DNA from: Zygaena filipendulae
Taxonomy: Eukaryota > Arthropoda > Insecta > Lepidoptera > Zygaenidae
Length of the DNA stretch: 64,000 nt
Direction of reading: 5' to 3'
NCBI GenBank assembly: GCA_907165275.2
Contig: OU015655.1
Coordinates: 14,334,501 to 14,398,500 of the forward strand
Shown here: positions 63,359 to 64,000 of the stretch, piece by piece
Layout of the letters: every line of letters begins with the position of its first letter
Position numbering within the stretch: position 1 is the first letter of the stretch
Notes under the pieces: generated by a model
Told to the model about the DNA's origin: nothing
Database searches by the model: none
The model's input: only the letters and a program-made list of their open reading frames with translations
Translations under genes and position numbers: made by a program

Positions 63359-63396
63359 CTGTAACATACGGGACAAGTGACAACGCGGACATTTTT

Positions 63397-63625
63397 ATTA
63401 CAGTCCGATTTACAAATGTTACAGTCCGATTTACAAATGTTACAGTCCGATTTACAAATGTTACAGTCCGATTTACAAATGTTACAGTCCGATTTACAAA
63501 TGTTACAGTCCGATTTACAAATGTTACAGTCCGATTTACAAATGTTACAGTTCGATTTACAAATGTTACAGTTCGATGTACTAATTTTACAGTTCAATTT
63601 TTAAAATTCACAGTTCGATTTTTTT
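63397..63625. repeat. 21-bp minisatellite
   Basis: The unit TTACAGTCCGATTTACAAAT + G is present in seven near-perfect copies, followed by at least three decaying copies with TTCG in place of TCCG. As 21 is divisible by three, all frames stay open and give meaningless 7-residue repeats on both strands. Confidence 0.97.
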
Positions 63626-63696
63626 TCACATTTCATAATCCGTTTTTAAAGTTTTACATTCAATTAGGTACTTTTGTAAATACCTAATTAAAACTT

Positions 63697-63934
63697 ACGG
63701 CCGCACTCAGTGTCGACTTTAATGATTACTAAGTTAAGTATAGATTTTTAAAACAAAACTGCCGCAATCAGAGATGTTCAATAAATCAATGTTAATTGGC
63801 ATTTAATGAGATGTAACTTTATTAGTTAAATGTAAATTAACATTAATTTATTAAACTTGTCTGATTGCGGCAGTTTTGTTTTAAAATATATTTTTAACTA
63901 AGTAATCATTAAAGTCGACTCTGAGTGCGGCGGT
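63697..63934. mobile_element. foldback MITE with long inverted repeats
   Basis: CCGCACTCAGTGTCGACTTT... at the left end is repeated in reverse at 63898-63930 with three mismatches in 37. Inner segments AAAACAAAACTGCCGCAATC and GATTGCGGCAGTTTTGTTTT also pair. The whole 238 bases can fold into one long hairpin. It lies just upstream of the minisatellite, in the receptor intron. Confidence 0.8.
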
Positions 63935-64000
63935 TAATTTGATTTCATATTGCACCGCTCGAATTTCGTATTCAAGGTACGATTTTCCAGTTTTACAGTT

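Noticed and set aside
63397..63610. CRISPR array from the regular 21-bp repeats
   Set aside because: There are no unique spacers between units, and the context is an animal gene intron. It is a simple minisatellite.
63235..63687. Frames with 7-residue repeats (NCNICKS, VRFTNVT, LQMLQSD)
   Set aside because: They are products of the 21-bp tandem repeat, open in all frames because the unit is a multiple of three.

Overview
The window looks like AT-rich, repeat-laden moth or butterfly (Lepidoptera) nuclear DNA. This is inferred from an insect-type ionotropic glutamate receptor gene with GT-AG introns, an errantivirus-like LTR retrotransposon, and dozens of short elements ending in a CCGCGG hairpin plus CTAG, a type familiar from lepidopteran genomes. 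No bacterial genes, operons or CRISPR arrays are present.

One host gene is recognisable. It is an AMPA/kainate-class ionotropic glutamate receptor, closest to insect GluRI/GluRIA, on the minus strand. Fourteen exons were placed from 63358 down to 10304, almost all with exact splice sites and consistent phase. They encode the amino-terminal domain (exons at 63231-63358, 60127-60256, 44992-45245, 44027-44176, 39713-39919 and 38871-38978), the S1 half of the ligand-binding domain (35717-35942, 33265-33353, 22105-22272), M1 (19878-20009), the M2 pore loop (18802-18890), M3 (16716-16875), a divergent end of S2 (14992-15170), and M4 plus the C-terminus (10304-10639). The 5' end of the gene lies beyond base 64000. 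Most of S2 could not be found between the M3 and M4 exons, so either those exons are very divergent or the locus is damaged there.

An 8.07-kb LTR retrotransposon (22947-31019, plus strand) sits antisense in the intron between two S1 exons. It has nearly identical 672/673-bp LTRs, a 4-bp CTTA target duplication, a tRNA-Leu primer-binding site, gag (frameshifted in an A7 run), an intact-length pol, and a broken env-like region. It looks young but probably cannot move on its own.

The rest is intron or downstream flank filled with small repeats. These include more than 30 copies of the hairpin-ended (Helitron-like) family, a tRNA-derived SINE with body-only copies, LINE 3' tails (one inserted in another repeat with a visible target duplication), at least three families of TIR or foldback elements, a 175-bp TG microsatellite, a 21-bp minisatellite beside a splice site, and two G-rich tracts (GGGGCC and GGGGCGA types). 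From 1 to 10303 only repeats and unassigned AT-rich sequence were seen.
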